From JTS-RE9 sp964649195 (GTDB lineage: Bacteria > Planctomycetota > Phycisphaerae > Phycisphaerales > Phycisphaeraceae), in the NCBI GenBank assembly GCA_964649195.1, contig CAZYPK010000065.1:1-25920 (forward strand): a DNA stretch of 25,920 nucleotides, written 5' to 3'. A program made the position numbers and the translations under genes. This document shows, one piece after another, positions 14,582 through 22,021 of the stretch (positions are counted from its first letter, which is position 1; each line of letters begins with the position of its first letter). The notes under the pieces are model-generated. The model did not search any database. It saw nothing but the letters and a program-made list of their open reading frames with translations, and was not told the DNA's origin.

Positions 14582-15388
14582 ATGTTTCGTACCTCGCTTG
14601 CCGTGTCGTCCTTGATCGTTGGCGTTTCCTTCATGCCCGGTTGCGATCCTGGGAATCGAACGGGTGAATCCGGGGGGCCGACGGTTTCTGTGTCATCGAC
14701 GGGTGAGTTGCCCTCCTGCTGCCAGGATCCCGCGCCCAGCATCGCCGATGCCCGCAAGGCTGCGCTGCCGACGGCCCCGACCATCCTGGACAGCCCGGAA
14801 GCGGAAAAAGCCAAAGCCGATGCCGCGACAAAGAGCGATGAAACCCGGCCTGAAGCGACCGAGTCCGCCAAGCTGCCCGCATCTGCCGATCGATCGAAGC
14901 TGGGCCTGGACTTCACCATGACCGATCAGGACAGTCACCCCTTCCCCCTGGAATCGATCGTCGGCAAACCCACCGTCGCCACCTTCATCTTCACCCGCTG
15001 CGGCGACCCGAACATGTGCCCGCTGCAAGGCGTGAAGATGGCGAACCTGCAAAAACAGCTCGAAAAAGCGGGCCTTTCCGACAAGGTCCACCTGCTCGTC
15101 TTCACCTTCGACCCGGCTTACGACACGCCGCAGCGGCTCAAGGAATGGGGCAGGACGCAAGGCATCGCCCCGACCAACGCCAAACTGCTGCGGCCTGACC
15201 CGCGCGAGTTCGCCGACTTTCAATATGAGTTCCAGTTCCGTGCCGGCGCCGTCGATGGGCAGATCACCCACAAGACCGACATGATGCTCATCGATCACGA
15301 AGGCAAAGTGGCCGCGTTCTACCACGGCATGTGGAAGGATGATGAGGCGCTGGCACGGGTGAAGGAGTTGATCGCCGCGGTGAAGTAA
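14582..15388 (+). CDS. SCO1/SenC-like copper-chaperone lipoprotein
   Basis: This is a thioredoxin-fold protein of the SCO1/SenC group, which deliver copper to the CuA site of cytochrome oxidase or act in periplasmic redox control. The start at 14582 follows GGAG at 14569-14572 and gives a lipoprotein-type signal with Cys21 (FMPGC). A low-complexity Ala/Lys/Glu linker reaches about residue 100. The domain then starts (LDFTMTDQDSHPFPLES, a typical entry), with the metal/redox cysteines at 140 and 146 (FTRCGDPNMCP). The spacing is CX5C rather than the classic CX3C; I know CX5C variants in related bacterial SCO proteins. The downstream histidine is probably that of QITHKTDMMLID. No oxidase genes are adjacent. 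Confidence 0.88.
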   Translation: MFRTSLAVSSLIVGVSFMPGCDPGNRTGESGGPTVSVSSTGELPSCCQDPAPSIADARKAALPTAPTILDSPEAEKAKADAATKSDETRPEATESAKLPASADRSKLGLDFTMTDQDSHPFPLESIVGKPTVATFIFTRCGDPNMCPLQGVKMANLQKQLEKAGLSDKVHLLVFTFDPAYDTPQRLKEWGRTQGIAPTNAKLLRPDPREFADFQYEFQFRAGAVDGQITHKTDMMLIDHEGKVAAFYHGMWKDDEALARVKELIAAVK

Positions 15389-15410
15389 AATGAGAATGGA
15401 TCGCCTGCGT

Positions 15411-15440
15411 ATTTAGCCGTCCGCCTTGGCGGACGAAGGC
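15411..15440 (+). repeat. REP-like palindrome, copy C (compensatory variant)
   Basis: This copy has the same 30-bp layout as 14378-14407, but the core is CGTCCGCCTTGGCGGACG (15418-15435). A T-to-C change in the left arm is matched by A-to-G in the right arm, so pairing is kept. It lies 22 nt after the SCO1-like stop codon. Confidence 0.88.
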
Positions 15441-15460
15441 CATCGTTTTACAGGCGGATT

Positions 15461-15688
15461 TCAGATTCGCGTCTTAAACCCCATCGCCCGCACGATGCAC
15501 CAGCCGGCCCGCGCCTCAAAAATCTGGAATGCACCCATCACCAGCAGCAGACCGCCGACGATCCAGCCCCAGTCGCCTTCGATCACCTGCGCGATCCGCA
15601 GCAGCAGAATCACCACCGCAATGAAGCTGACGATGATCCCGCTGATGAGGCGGACGGCTTTACCCTTGGCGTCGATGTTGCATTGCAT
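15461..15688 (-). CDS. DUF2892-type small inner-membrane protein
   Basis: This is a 75-aa protein. It begins MQCNIDAKGKAVRLISGI, which matches the DUF2892 pattern (M..N....R..R...G). Two hydrophobic stretches follow (ISGIIVSFIAVVILLLRIAQ and WGWIVGGLLLVMGAFQIFE), and the C-terminus has the family's usual single Cys region (AGWCIVRAMGF). DUF2892 domains also occur fused to rhodanese modules (YgaP); here the domain is alone. Its function is unknown. I use the ATG at 15686-15688 because the longer upstream frame runs through the tandem-repeat array. Confidence 0.8.
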   Translation of the reverse strand: MQCNIDAKGKAVRLISGIIVSFIAVVILLLRIAQVIEGDWGWIVGGLLLVMGAFQIFEARAGWCIVRAMGFKTRI

Positions 15689-15718
15689 AAACAGATGATA
15701 GGGGGAAGGGGATGAAAA

Positions 15719-16003
15719 GTTCCGAGTTTTGAGTTCCGAGTTGAAAGGCAAGGGGGAAGAAAGGCATTGAGGCACGAAGGCACGGAGGCACGAAGGGGGA
15801 GAAGGCTGAATGCTGAATGCTGAAGGCTGAAGGGGGAGAATGGCCAATGGCCATTGCAAAATGATAGTTGTAAAATGGCAGAGCAGACAACCCATCATCC
15901 GGGGATGCACATCTGCCTCTCCTCAATTTGCATTTTGCAATTTGCAATGGCCATTGGCCATTCTCCCCCTTCGTGCCTCCGTGCCTTCGTGCCTCAATGC
16001 CTT
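15719..16003. repeat. Nested tandem-repeat inverted repeat (DUF2892-nadK spacer)
   Basis: The outer arms 15761-15802 and 15962-16003 are perfect inverted repeats of about 40 bp made of the octamers AGGCACGA, AGGCACGG, AGGCACGA. Inside them, an array of 7-nt units (GCTGAAT, GCTGAAT, GCTGAAG) is present on the left side only. A second inverted pair made of heptamers (CAATTTG, CATTTTG, CAATGGC, CATTGGC on the right, reverse complement on the left) lies at about 15838-15865 and 15924-15962. The innermost loop is about 60 nt. A further heptad array of AGTTCCG type is at 15719-15745. The spacer is about 330 nt and contains no gene; the structure lies downstream of nadK on the minus strand. Confidence 0.85.
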
Positions 16004-16022
16004 CTCTTGCCCCCTGATTGCT

Positions 16023-16991
16023 TCACCCTCTTCGCGGCCTTGCCGCCCAGTGCAGTTTTTTGGCCAGCAGTTTCCAGTAACTGAGCGAGGGGTTGTTGAC
16101 CAGCGTGAAGGAGCGATCGCTTCGGCGGATGCGCAGTTCGCTGCCGTCGAACAGGCGCACCGAGTTCTGGCCGTCGATCACCAGGGTGGTGCCTTCGTTG
16201 CCTCGCATCAGGCGGATGCGGGTGTCGGCATCGGCGCGGGTGACGATGGGGCGAAACGAAAGGCTGTGCGGGCACAGCGGCGTGACGCAGATGGCATCGA
16301 CCAGCGGGCTGACGATCGGGCCGCCGGCGGCGAGGTTGTAGGCGGTCGATCCCGAAGGCGTGGAGACGATCACGCCGTCGGCGGTGAAGAGCGTGCTGAA
16401 GTGATTGCCCGCGTGAGGATCGATGATCAGTTCGAGATCGATCATACGGAACGGCGGGCCGGCGGTGATGACCACATCATTGACCGCCAGGCATTCGAAG
16501 GCCGGCGCGTGTTCGTGCCTGCCGTTCTCGCTGCGCGGCGTTTCCTTCTCCCGGAGAGGCTCACGATGGCCCGGCTCGCCGGCGCGGCGGGCGTGATGCA
16601 CCTTCACCTCCAGCAGGATGCGCGAGGTGGTGCGGCTGCGGCCCGAGGCGATGGCCGGCCAGTGCTCCATCATCTCGGCGAGGCTGAACTCGGCGAGAAA
16701 ACCCAGCTTGCCGAAGTTCACCCCCAGCAGCGGCACACTCCTGGCCGCCATCGCCCGCGCCGCCGCCAGCAGCGTGCCGTCGCCGCCGAGCACGATCGCC
16801 AGATCGGCTTCGGGCTGCGTCGCGGCCGCCTCGGCATTCATCGCGTGGCTGTCCGCCTCCACCACCACCTCCGCTCGCTGCCCAAGCCACGGGCGAAGCT
16901 CCTTGAGCGCCTCGGTGACCTGCGGCTTGGACAGGTTCGCCAGCAGCATGACGCGCGGCCGGGGAATGGGGTCGGGAATGCTTGAAGCCAT
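16023..16991 (-). CDS. nadK: NAD kinase
   Basis: NAD kinase phosphorylates NAD to NADP in the cytosol. The 322-aa length is within the family range. The catalytic/ATP motif GGDGT is at residues 69-73 (LGGDGTLLAAAR), followed by GVNFGKLGFLAEF. The NDVVI segment (usually NE or ND) and the SGSTAYNLAAGGPIV motif are both present. Between them, at about residues 140-160, is a charged insertion (EPGHREPLREKETPRSENGR) not usual in the core family. I choose the ATG at 16989-16991; the upstream in-frame extension runs through a REP-like palindrome and looks non-coding. It is transcribed divergently from the esterase gene. Confidence 0.95.
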   Translation of the reverse strand: MASSIPDPIPRPRVMLLANLSKPQVTEALKELRPWLGQRAEVVVEADSHAMNAEAAATQPEADLAIVLGGDGTLLAAARAMAARSVPLLGVNFGKLGFLAEFSLAEMMEHWPAIASGRSRTTSRILLEVKVHHARRAGEPGHREPLREKETPRSENGRHEHAPAFECLAVNDVVITAGPPFRMIDLELIIDPHAGNHFSTLFTADGVIVSTPSGSTAYNLAAGGPIVSPLVDAICVTPLCPHSLSFRPIVTRADADTRIRLMRGNEGTTLVIDGQNSVRLFDGSELRIRRSDRSFTLVNNPSLSYWKLLAKKLHWAARPRRG

Positions 16992-17040
16992 GCGGCCTAG
17001 TGTAGCAGTGCGCCACCAGTGTGAGCTTTGTGGCATCCAA

Positions 17041-17070
17041 TACTCCGTTCGCCAAGGCGAACGGCTAAAT
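17041..17070 (-). repeat. REP-like palindrome, copy D
   Basis: The core CGTTCGCCAAGGCGAACG is at 17046-17063, followed by GGCTAAAT; the outer GCCTTCG side has changed to TACTC. It lies in the divergent spacer between nadK and the esterase gene. Confidence 0.85.
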
Positions 17071-17164
17071 GTGCCGGCCTTGGGGCTTTTCCGCTTGCCT
17101 TGCATCTGGCATCATGTGTGCAACAGGCGCGATCCGTTCGTACTTCCCTCAAGGATTCACTTTC

Positions 17165-18076
17165 ATGAAATCATTCCTGTGCATCGCCGCGACGCTTTTG
17201 TTTTCCTCCGCTCTTCTGGCCGAACCGGACTGGCAGAACATGACGCTCACCGCCGAGTCCACGATGCGCGGCCAGGGGGTGGAGCAGGGAAAAGTGACCG
17301 AGCATGTGTTCAAGGAGAGCAAGGTCTTTCCCGGGACGATTCGGCGGTACTGGGTCTATGTGCCGGCCCGGCACGCGAAGCTTGCCGCCGGCCAAAGCGC
17401 GGCGTTGATGGTGTTTCAGGATGGTCATGCGTATGTGAATGAGAAGGGCGAGCATCGCGTGCCGATCGTGTTTGACAACCTGATTCACAAGGGCGAGATG
17501 CCGGTGACGGTGGCGATTTTTGTGGATCCGGGGCACAGGAAGGAGAAGCTGCCGGAGAAGCCGGGCTGGCAGCCGCAGCCGGAGAATCGCAGCTTTGAGT
17601 ACGACACGCTCAGCGGTGATTACGCGAAGTTTCTGCTGGAGGAAATCATCCCGGCGGTGGTGAAGGAACATGGCGTGAGACTTTCGGAGAACCCCAGACG
17701 GCGGGCGATCTGCGGCATCTCATCAGGCGGCATCTGCGCGTGGACCGTGGCGTGGGAACGGCCCGATGCCTTCGGCAAGGTGCTCAGCCACATCGGCAGC
17801 TTCACCAACATCCGCGGCGGGCACGTCTATCCCGCGCTGATCCGCAAGACCAAGCCCAAGCCGATCCGCGTGTTCCTCCAGGATGGCGACAAGGACCTGG
17901 ACAACGCCCACGGCAACTGGTGGCTGTCCAACCTTCAGATGGAGGCGGCCCTCAAGTTCGCCAAGTACGACCACAAGTTCGTCGGCGGCAAAGGCGAACA
18001 CAACGGCAAACATGGCGGGGCGATCCTTCCCGATTCGCTTCGCTGGCTTTGGCGGGATCATCGGGAGGAGAAGTGA
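17165..18076 (+). CDS. Secreted esterase (esterase D / enterochelin esterase-like)
   Basis: This is a 303-aa protein. The start at 17165 gives a short signal peptide (MKSFLCIAATLLFSSALLA) with likely cleavage after residue 19. The mature protein is an alpha/beta hydrolase of the esterase D/Fes type: RRYWVYVPARH and ALMVFQDGHAY entry strands, and the nucleophile elbow CGISSGG with Ser186. The acid residue is probably in FLQDGDKDLDN, and the catalytic His in GGKGEHNGKHGG. Planctomycetes carry many such secreted hydrolases, often for polysaccharide esters; the substrate here is unknown. AAGGA lies about 10 nt before the ATG. A repeat-rich spacer separates it from the convergent pgk. Confidence 0.88.
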   Translation: MKSFLCIAATLLFSSALLAEPDWQNMTLTAESTMRGQGVEQGKVTEHVFKESKVFPGTIRRYWVYVPARHAKLAAGQSAALMVFQDGHAYVNEKGEHRVPIVFDNLIHKGEMPVTVAIFVDPGHRKEKLPEKPGWQPQPENRSFEYDTLSGDYAKFLLEEIIPAVVKEHGVRLSENPRRRAICGISSGGICAWTVAWERPDAFGKVLSHIGSFTNIRGGHVYPALIRKTKPKPIRVFLQDGDKDLDNAHGNWWLSNLQMEAALKFAKYDHKFVGGKGEHNGKHGGAILPDSLRWLWRDHREEK

Positions 18077-18090
18077 GGAGAAGGGAAAGG

Positions 18091-18391
18091 CATTGAGGCA
18101 CGGAGGCACGAAGGGAAAGGCAGGGAAGAAAATATCCAATGGCCAGTGCAAATTGCAAATTGCAAAATGAAAGGCAACGGCGAAGGCAAACGGGCCGTTT
18201 CCGTCAATTTGCATTTTGCAATGGATATTGGCCATTGGACTTCTGAATAACCCCCGATGTACCGTGAACCAAGGATCGCGAAGCCGCAAGCGGCTTGGAC
18301 GTGAGGTTATTCAACTCGGAACCCGGAACTCGGAACCCGGAACTTGTCTTTCCCTTCGTGCCTCCGTGCCTTCGTGCCTCATTGCCTTCTT
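18091..18391. repeat. Composite tandem-repeat inverted repeat interrupted by a MITE-like element
   Basis: This about 310-nt spacer between convergent genes has no gene. Octamer arrays (AGGCACGG/AGGCACGA) at 18091-18115 and, inverted, at 18354-18387 form the outer arms. Heptamer arms lie inside (GTGCAAA, TTGCAAA, TTGCAAA at 18130-18170; CAATTTG, CATTTTG, CAATGGA, TATTGGC at 18205-18238). A MITE-like element occupies 18241-18313. An AGTTCCG-type heptad arm (reverse complement) at 18311-18341 has no nearby partner, so the element may have replaced it. Confidence 0.75.
18241..18313. mobile_element. MITE-like element, copy 2
   Basis: The left end TTCTGAATAACC (18241-18252) and right end GGTTATTCA (18305-18313) are inverted repeats. 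The inner hairpin AAGCCGCAAGCGGCTT is intact and the unit is the same as at 11923-12011 with a few changes. There is no ORF. The right end merges directly into a heptad array, as if the element had landed in it. Confidence 0.75.
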
Positions 18392-18394
18392 CTC

Positions 18395-19600
18395 TCACTT
18401 TTCATCCAACAGCCCGACGCTGTTGAACTTCTTTCCTTCGAGCATTTCCAGGCTGGCGCCGCCGCCGGTGGAGACGTGGCTGACCTGTTGGGCCATGCCC
18501 ATTTTTTCGATTGCTGCCGCGCTGTCGCCGCCGCCGATGATGGTGGTCGCGCCGTGGGTCGTCGCTTCCACGAGGGCCTGGGCGATGCGCTGGGTGCCGA
18601 CGTGGAACGGCTTGGTCTCGAAGGCGCCCATCGGTCCGTTCCAGATGACGGTCTGGGCCTTGACGATGATCGCGCTGTAGTTGCTCACCGTCCTGGGGCC
18701 GATGTCCAGGCCCAGCCAGCCGTCGCCGATCTGTTCGGGGCTGACCATCGTTTCGGTGTTGGAGGTCAGGCCCTTGCCGCAGACGTGATCGACGGGGAGG
18801 ATCAGGTCGCACTTGCTTTTGCCTGCGGCTTCGAGGATTTCCTTCGCTTCGTTGACCTTGTTTTTTTCCACCCGGCTGCCGCCGACGGTCTTGCCCTGGG
18901 CGAGCATGAAGGTGTAGGCCATCGCCCCGCCGATGAGGATGGTGTCCACCTTTTCGAGCAGGGCCTTGATGACGATGATCTTGTCGGAAACCTTCGCCCC
19001 GCCGAGGATGGCGACGAACGGCCGCCTGGGCGTGGTGATGGCGTCGCTGAGATATTTGATTTCCTTCTCCAGCAGGAAGCCCGCGACGGCCGGCTTGCCT
19101 GCGGCCTTCATGGCCTGGGGCACGGCGACCATCGTGGCTTCATCGCGGTGGGCGGTGCCGAAGGCGTCGTTGCAGTAGATGTCCGCCAGCTCGGCCATCT
19201 GCGCCGCATGGGCGGCATCGCCTGTCTTTTCCGCCTTGTAGAAGCGGACGTTTTCCAACAGCAGCACATCGCCATCCTTCATCGCCGCGACGGCACCGCT
19301 TACCGCATCGCCGACGGTGTCGCCGGGGAACGCCACCGGTTGGCCGATGAGTTGCGACAAGCGGTCGGCCACGGGCTTGAGGGAGAACTCAGGCTCCGGG
19401 CCGGCGCCTTCGGGGCGACCCAGGTGGCTGGCGAGGATCAGCCGCCCGCCGCGGGAGATGACGGACTTGATCGATTCGAGCGCCGCCTCGATCCGGCGAT
19501 CATCGGTGATCGCTCCGCCTTGCATGGGCACATTGAAATCAACCCGCATGAACACGCGCTTGCCGGTGACGTTGACATCCGCAATGGTCTTCTTGGCCAT
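18395..19600 (-). CDS. pgk: Phosphoglycerate kinase
   Basis: This glycolytic enzyme interconverts 1,3-bisphosphoglycerate plus ADP with 3-phosphoglycerate plus ATP in the cytosol. The 401-aa length is standard. Family motifs are present: RVDFNVP (residues 19-25), SHLGRPEG (58-65), ILGGAKVSDKI, and the nucleotide site GGGDSAAAIEK near the C-terminus. On its strand, AAGGA lies about 10 nt before the ATG. It is divergent from the dehydrogenase gene and convergent with the esterase gene; no other glycolytic gene is adjacent. Confidence 0.97.
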   Translation of the reverse strand: MAKKTIADVNVTGKRVFMRVDFNVPMQGGAITDDRRIEAALESIKSVISRGGRLILASHLGRPEGAGPEPEFSLKPVADRLSQLIGQPVAFPGDTVGDAVSGAVAAMKDGDVLLLENVRFYKAEKTGDAAHAAQMAELADIYCNDAFGTAHRDEATMVAVPQAMKAAGKPAVAGFLLEKEIKYLSDAITTPRRPFVAILGGAKVSDKIIVIKALLEKVDTILIGGAMAYTFMLAQGKTVGGSRVEKNKVNEAKEILEAAGKSKCDLILPVDHVCGKGLTSNTETMVSPEQIGDGWLGLDIGPRTVSNYSAIIVKAQTVIWNGPMGAFETKPFHVGTQRIAQALVEATTHGATTIIGGGDSAAAIEKMGMAQQVSHVSTGGGASLEMLEGKKFNSVGLLDEK

Positions 19601-19676
19601 GATGAAAATCCTTCGTTGAAAACAGGAGGTCGGGGGGAACAGTTTAGCGAGTTTGGGAGGGGAAGGGAGGGAAAGA

Positions 19677-19831
19677 CAAGTTCCGGGTTCCGAGTTCCGA
19701 GTTCCGAGTTGAAAATCCGAAATCCAAAATCCGAAATCCGAAATCGCAAGGCACGGAGGGAAAGGCAGGGAAGAAAATGGCCATTGGATATTTTCTCAAC
19801 TCGGAACCCGAAACTCGGAACCCGGAACTTG
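19677..19831. repeat. Heptad inverted repeat in the pgk/SDR divergent spacer
   Basis: The left arm 19677-19712 and right arm 19796-19831 are 36-nt inverted repeats with two mismatches, built of GAGTTCC-type heptamers. Directly inside the left arm a different heptamer takes over for about five units (AAATCCG, AAATCCA, AAATCCG, AAATCCG, AAATCGC). The rest of the loop contains fragments of other repeat families (GGCACGGA; GGCCATTGGATATT). The whole 19601-19908 spacer, between two divergent start codons, holds no gene, and any promoters for pgk and the dehydrogenase must lie in or beside this structure. Confidence 0.85.
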
Positions 19832-19908
19832 CCTTCCCCTTCGTGCCTCAATGCCTTCCCCCTCCCTTCTTTCTTGTTATCCTTTCCGCTCTTCCAAGGA
19901 GCTTGCAC

Positions 19909-20745
19909 ATGGCCATTCGGACCACACTTTTCGATCTTTCAGGGCAGGTCGCCCTGGTCACCGGCGGCGCCACGGGCATCGGCAAGGAGATTGCCAAGGC
20001 GTTGGTTCAGCACGGCGCCCATGTGCTGATCGGTTCGCGGACGATGGACAAGGTGGATGCGGCGGTCGCCGAGCTTCGCCGCGCCACCGAAGCCGATGTC
20101 GCCGACCCGATCGAGCCGATCGTCGCGGGCGTTTCGCTGGACGTGATGAGCGACGCCGGCGTGGAGCAGGCGATGAGGAAGTGCATGGACCAGTTCGGGC
20201 GGCTGGATATTCTGGTCAACTGCGCGGGCGTGATGGTGAAGAAGCCGACGTTCGAGCTGTCGATGGCGGACTTCAACATGGTGTATGACTCGCACGTCAC
20301 CGGCTCGTTCCGCTGCGCCCAGGCGGCGGGGCGCCTGATGCGCGAGCAACATGCCGGGTGCATCATCAACATCGCCTCGATCAGCAGCTACGTCGGCCTG
20401 ACGGAGGTGACCGCCTACGCCGCCGCCAAGAGCGCGATCATGGGACTGACCCGGCAGCTTGCGGTGGAATGGGCCAAGTTCGGCATCCGCACCAACGCGA
20501 TCGCTCCGGGCTTCATCCCCACCGATCTGAACCGGAAGTTCATGATGGGCACCGATCGCGGCCGCCGGATCATGGAGCGCACGCCGATGCAGCGCTTCGG
20601 CAACGCGGATGAAATCGCCGGCGCGGCGGTCTATCTCGCCGGCAAGGCAGGCTCGTTCGTCAACGGCCACACCATCGTCATCGACGGCGGCTACCTGGCG
20701 ACGGGCATCGGCGACAGCGTGGCGCCGTGGATGGAAAAACAGTAG
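19909..20745 (+). CDS. Short-chain dehydrogenase/reductase
   Basis: This 278-aa NAD(P)-dependent oxidoreductase is of the classical SDR type. The cofactor motif TGGATGIG is at residues 18-25, NCAGV follows at the end of the fourth strand, and the catalytic YAAAK is at 170-174, with the serine in ASISSYVG. The C-terminal PGFIPTDLN and GHTIVIDGGYLATG segments are typical. It resembles gluconate 5-dehydrogenase or 3-oxoacyl-ACP reductase-like members; the substrate is not decidable. AAGGA at 19896-19900 supports the ATG at 19909. The M42 peptidase gene follows after an A/T-rich hairpin spacer. Confidence 0.92.
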   Translation: MAIRTTLFDLSGQVALVTGGATGIGKEIAKALVQHGAHVLIGSRTMDKVDAAVAELRRATEADVADPIEPIVAGVSLDVMSDAGVEQAMRKCMDQFGRLDILVNCAGVMVKKPTFELSMADFNMVYDSHVTGSFRCAQAAGRLMREQHAGCIINIASISSYVGLTEVTAYAAAKSAIMGLTRQLAVEWAKFGIRTNAIAPGFIPTDLNRKFMMGTDRGRRIMERTPMQRFGNADEIAGAAVYLAGKAGSFVNGHTIVIDGGYLATGIGDSVAPWMEKQ

Positions 20746-20755
20746 GAGAAAGGCG

Positions 20756-20910
20756 AATGGTTATTATTTAATACTTATTACTTAATGGCTATTTCGGAAT
20801 TGTTTGTTGTGTATCCGCTTTGCGCCTTGCTTTTCCAATCACCTTCGATCTGCTCGACAATAACCATTAAGTAATAAGTATTAAGTAATAAGTATTAAGT
20901 AATAAGTATT
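20756..20910. repeat. A/T-rich heptad inverted repeat, copy 3 (SDR-M42 spacer)
   Basis: This is the third element of the 2916/6671 family. The right arm is the longest and most regular, with six in-register 7-nt units alternating ATTAAGT and AATAAGT up to 20910. The left arm starts at 20756 and pairs with the inner part of the right arm, leaving two extra heptamers on the right. The loop is about 70 nt and unrelated to the other loops. It begins 10 nt after the dehydrogenase stop and ends 32 nt before the peptidase ATG. The AAAGGCGAAT and ATTCGTCTTTT flanks are also inverted. Confidence 0.85.
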
Positions 20911-20942
20911 CGTCTTTTATCTTTGTCTTTTCTGGACACACC

Positions 20943-22010
20943 ATGAACCTCCTCGAAAAACTCGTCACCACCGCCGGGATTCCCGGACGCGAACATCGCA
21001 TGCGCGAACTCATCCGCAAGGAGACCAGGGGGCTGTTCGATACGGTCACCGAGGACGCGATGGGGAACCTTATCTGTGTGCGCAAGGCACGGCGGCTTAA
21101 AGCCGCCGTGCCTAAGATCCCCACCAAGGTCATGCTCGCCTCCCACATGGATCAGATCGGGTTCATGGTCAAGCACATCGACGATCGCGGCTTCATCCGC
21201 GTCGTGCCCGTGGGGGGCTTCGACACCCGCAACCTCTTCGCCAGGCTCGTCACCATCTGCCCCGATCCGCGCGACCCGAAGAAGGACATCACCGGCGTCA
21301 TGAACCCCGGCGGCAAGCCGATTCACGTCGCCACCGAGGAGGAAAAGAAAAAAATCCCCGATGTCGGCGACTTCACCATCGACATCGGCCTGCCCGGCGA
21401 GGAAGTCAAAAAGAAGGTGAAAATCGGCGACATGGTCGTGCTCCAGGCCCCCATGACCCGCATCGGCGAGACCGTCGTCTCCCAATGCCTGGACAACCGC
21501 ATCGCCTGCTGGCTGGCGATCCGCGCCATCGAAAAACTCGCGGCAGGCAAGACCGGGCACAATTGCGAAATCCACTGCGTCTTCACCGTGCAGGAGGAGG
21601 TGGGCCTGCGCGGCGCCTCCACCAGCGCCTACGGCATCAGGCCGGACATCGGCATCGGCATCGACACGACGCTCTGCATCGACACGCCCGGCGTGCCCGA
21701 TGAGCTTCGCACCACCAAACAGGGCGACGGCGCGGGCATCACCTGCATGGATTCCTCCGTCATCAACGACTACGACCTCATCGAGGAGTTCGAGGCCGTC
21801 GCCAGGAAGAACAAGATCAAATATCAGCGCTCGATCCTGGCGCGCGGAGGCACCGACAGCGGCGCCATCCAGCGGGCCGCCGCAGGCGCGAAGACGCTCA
21901 CCTTCTCCTGCCCGACGCGGTACATCCACACCGTCACGGAGATGATTCATCTCGACGACCTGCACGCCTGCCGCGACCTGCTGGCGGCCTGGCTGGGGCA
22001 GGTCAAGTGA
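20943..22010 (+). CDS. M42-family aminopeptidase
   Basis: This 355-aa enzyme is a dinuclear-metal aminopeptidase of the M42 (glutamyl aminopeptidase/TET-like, formerly endoglucanase-annotated) family; these form large cytosolic assemblies that degrade peptides. Metal and catalytic residues are visible: ASHMDQIGF (H68, D70), LDNRIACW, the catalytic pair in VQEEVGLRGA, the metal ligand region IGIDTTLCID, and CPTRYIHTVTEM near the C-terminus. Residues 48-57 (KARRLKAAVP) are encoded by a near-perfect DNA palindrome and look like an insertion between GNLI-V and the metal-binding strand. An A/T-rich hairpin lies just upstream. Confidence 0.92.
   Translation: MNLLEKLVTTAGIPGREHRMRELIRKETRGLFDTVTEDAMGNLICVRKARRLKAAVPKIPTKVMLASHMDQIGFMVKHIDDRGFIRVVPVGGFDTRNLFARLVTICPDPRDPKKDITGVMNPGGKPIHVATEEEKKKIPDVGDFTIDIGLPGEEVKKKVKIGDMVVLQAPMTRIGETVVSQCLDNRIACWLAIRAIEKLAAGKTGHNCEIHCVFTVQEEVGLRGASTSAYGIRPDIGIGIDTTLCIDTPGVPDELRTTKQGDGAGITCMDSSVINDYDLIEEFEAVARKNKIKYQRSILARGGTDSGAIQRAAAGAKTLTFSCPTRYIHTVTEMIHLDDLHACRDLLAAWLGQVK
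21085..21113. repeat. Palindromic element inside the M42 peptidase gene
   Basis: GGCACGGCGGCTT (21086-21098) and AAGCCGCCGTGCC (21100-21112) are perfect 13-bp arms around a single A, extended to 14 bp by A21085/T21113. The palindrome is in frame and adds about ten basic residues (KARRLKAAVP) at a surface-type position before the metal-binding strand. This resembles the palindromic elements known to insert in frame in Rickettsia genes. Confidence 0.8.
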
Positions 22011-22021
22011 GGGGATCGACT

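Noticed and set aside
15719..16003. Possible CRISPR array
   Set aside because: The units are 7-8 nt and contiguous, without unique spacers, and the arms are inverted; no cas gene is present.
15840..16985. Plus-strand open frame across the repeat and nadK
   Set aside because: It begins inside tandem repeats and then runs antisense to NAD kinase.
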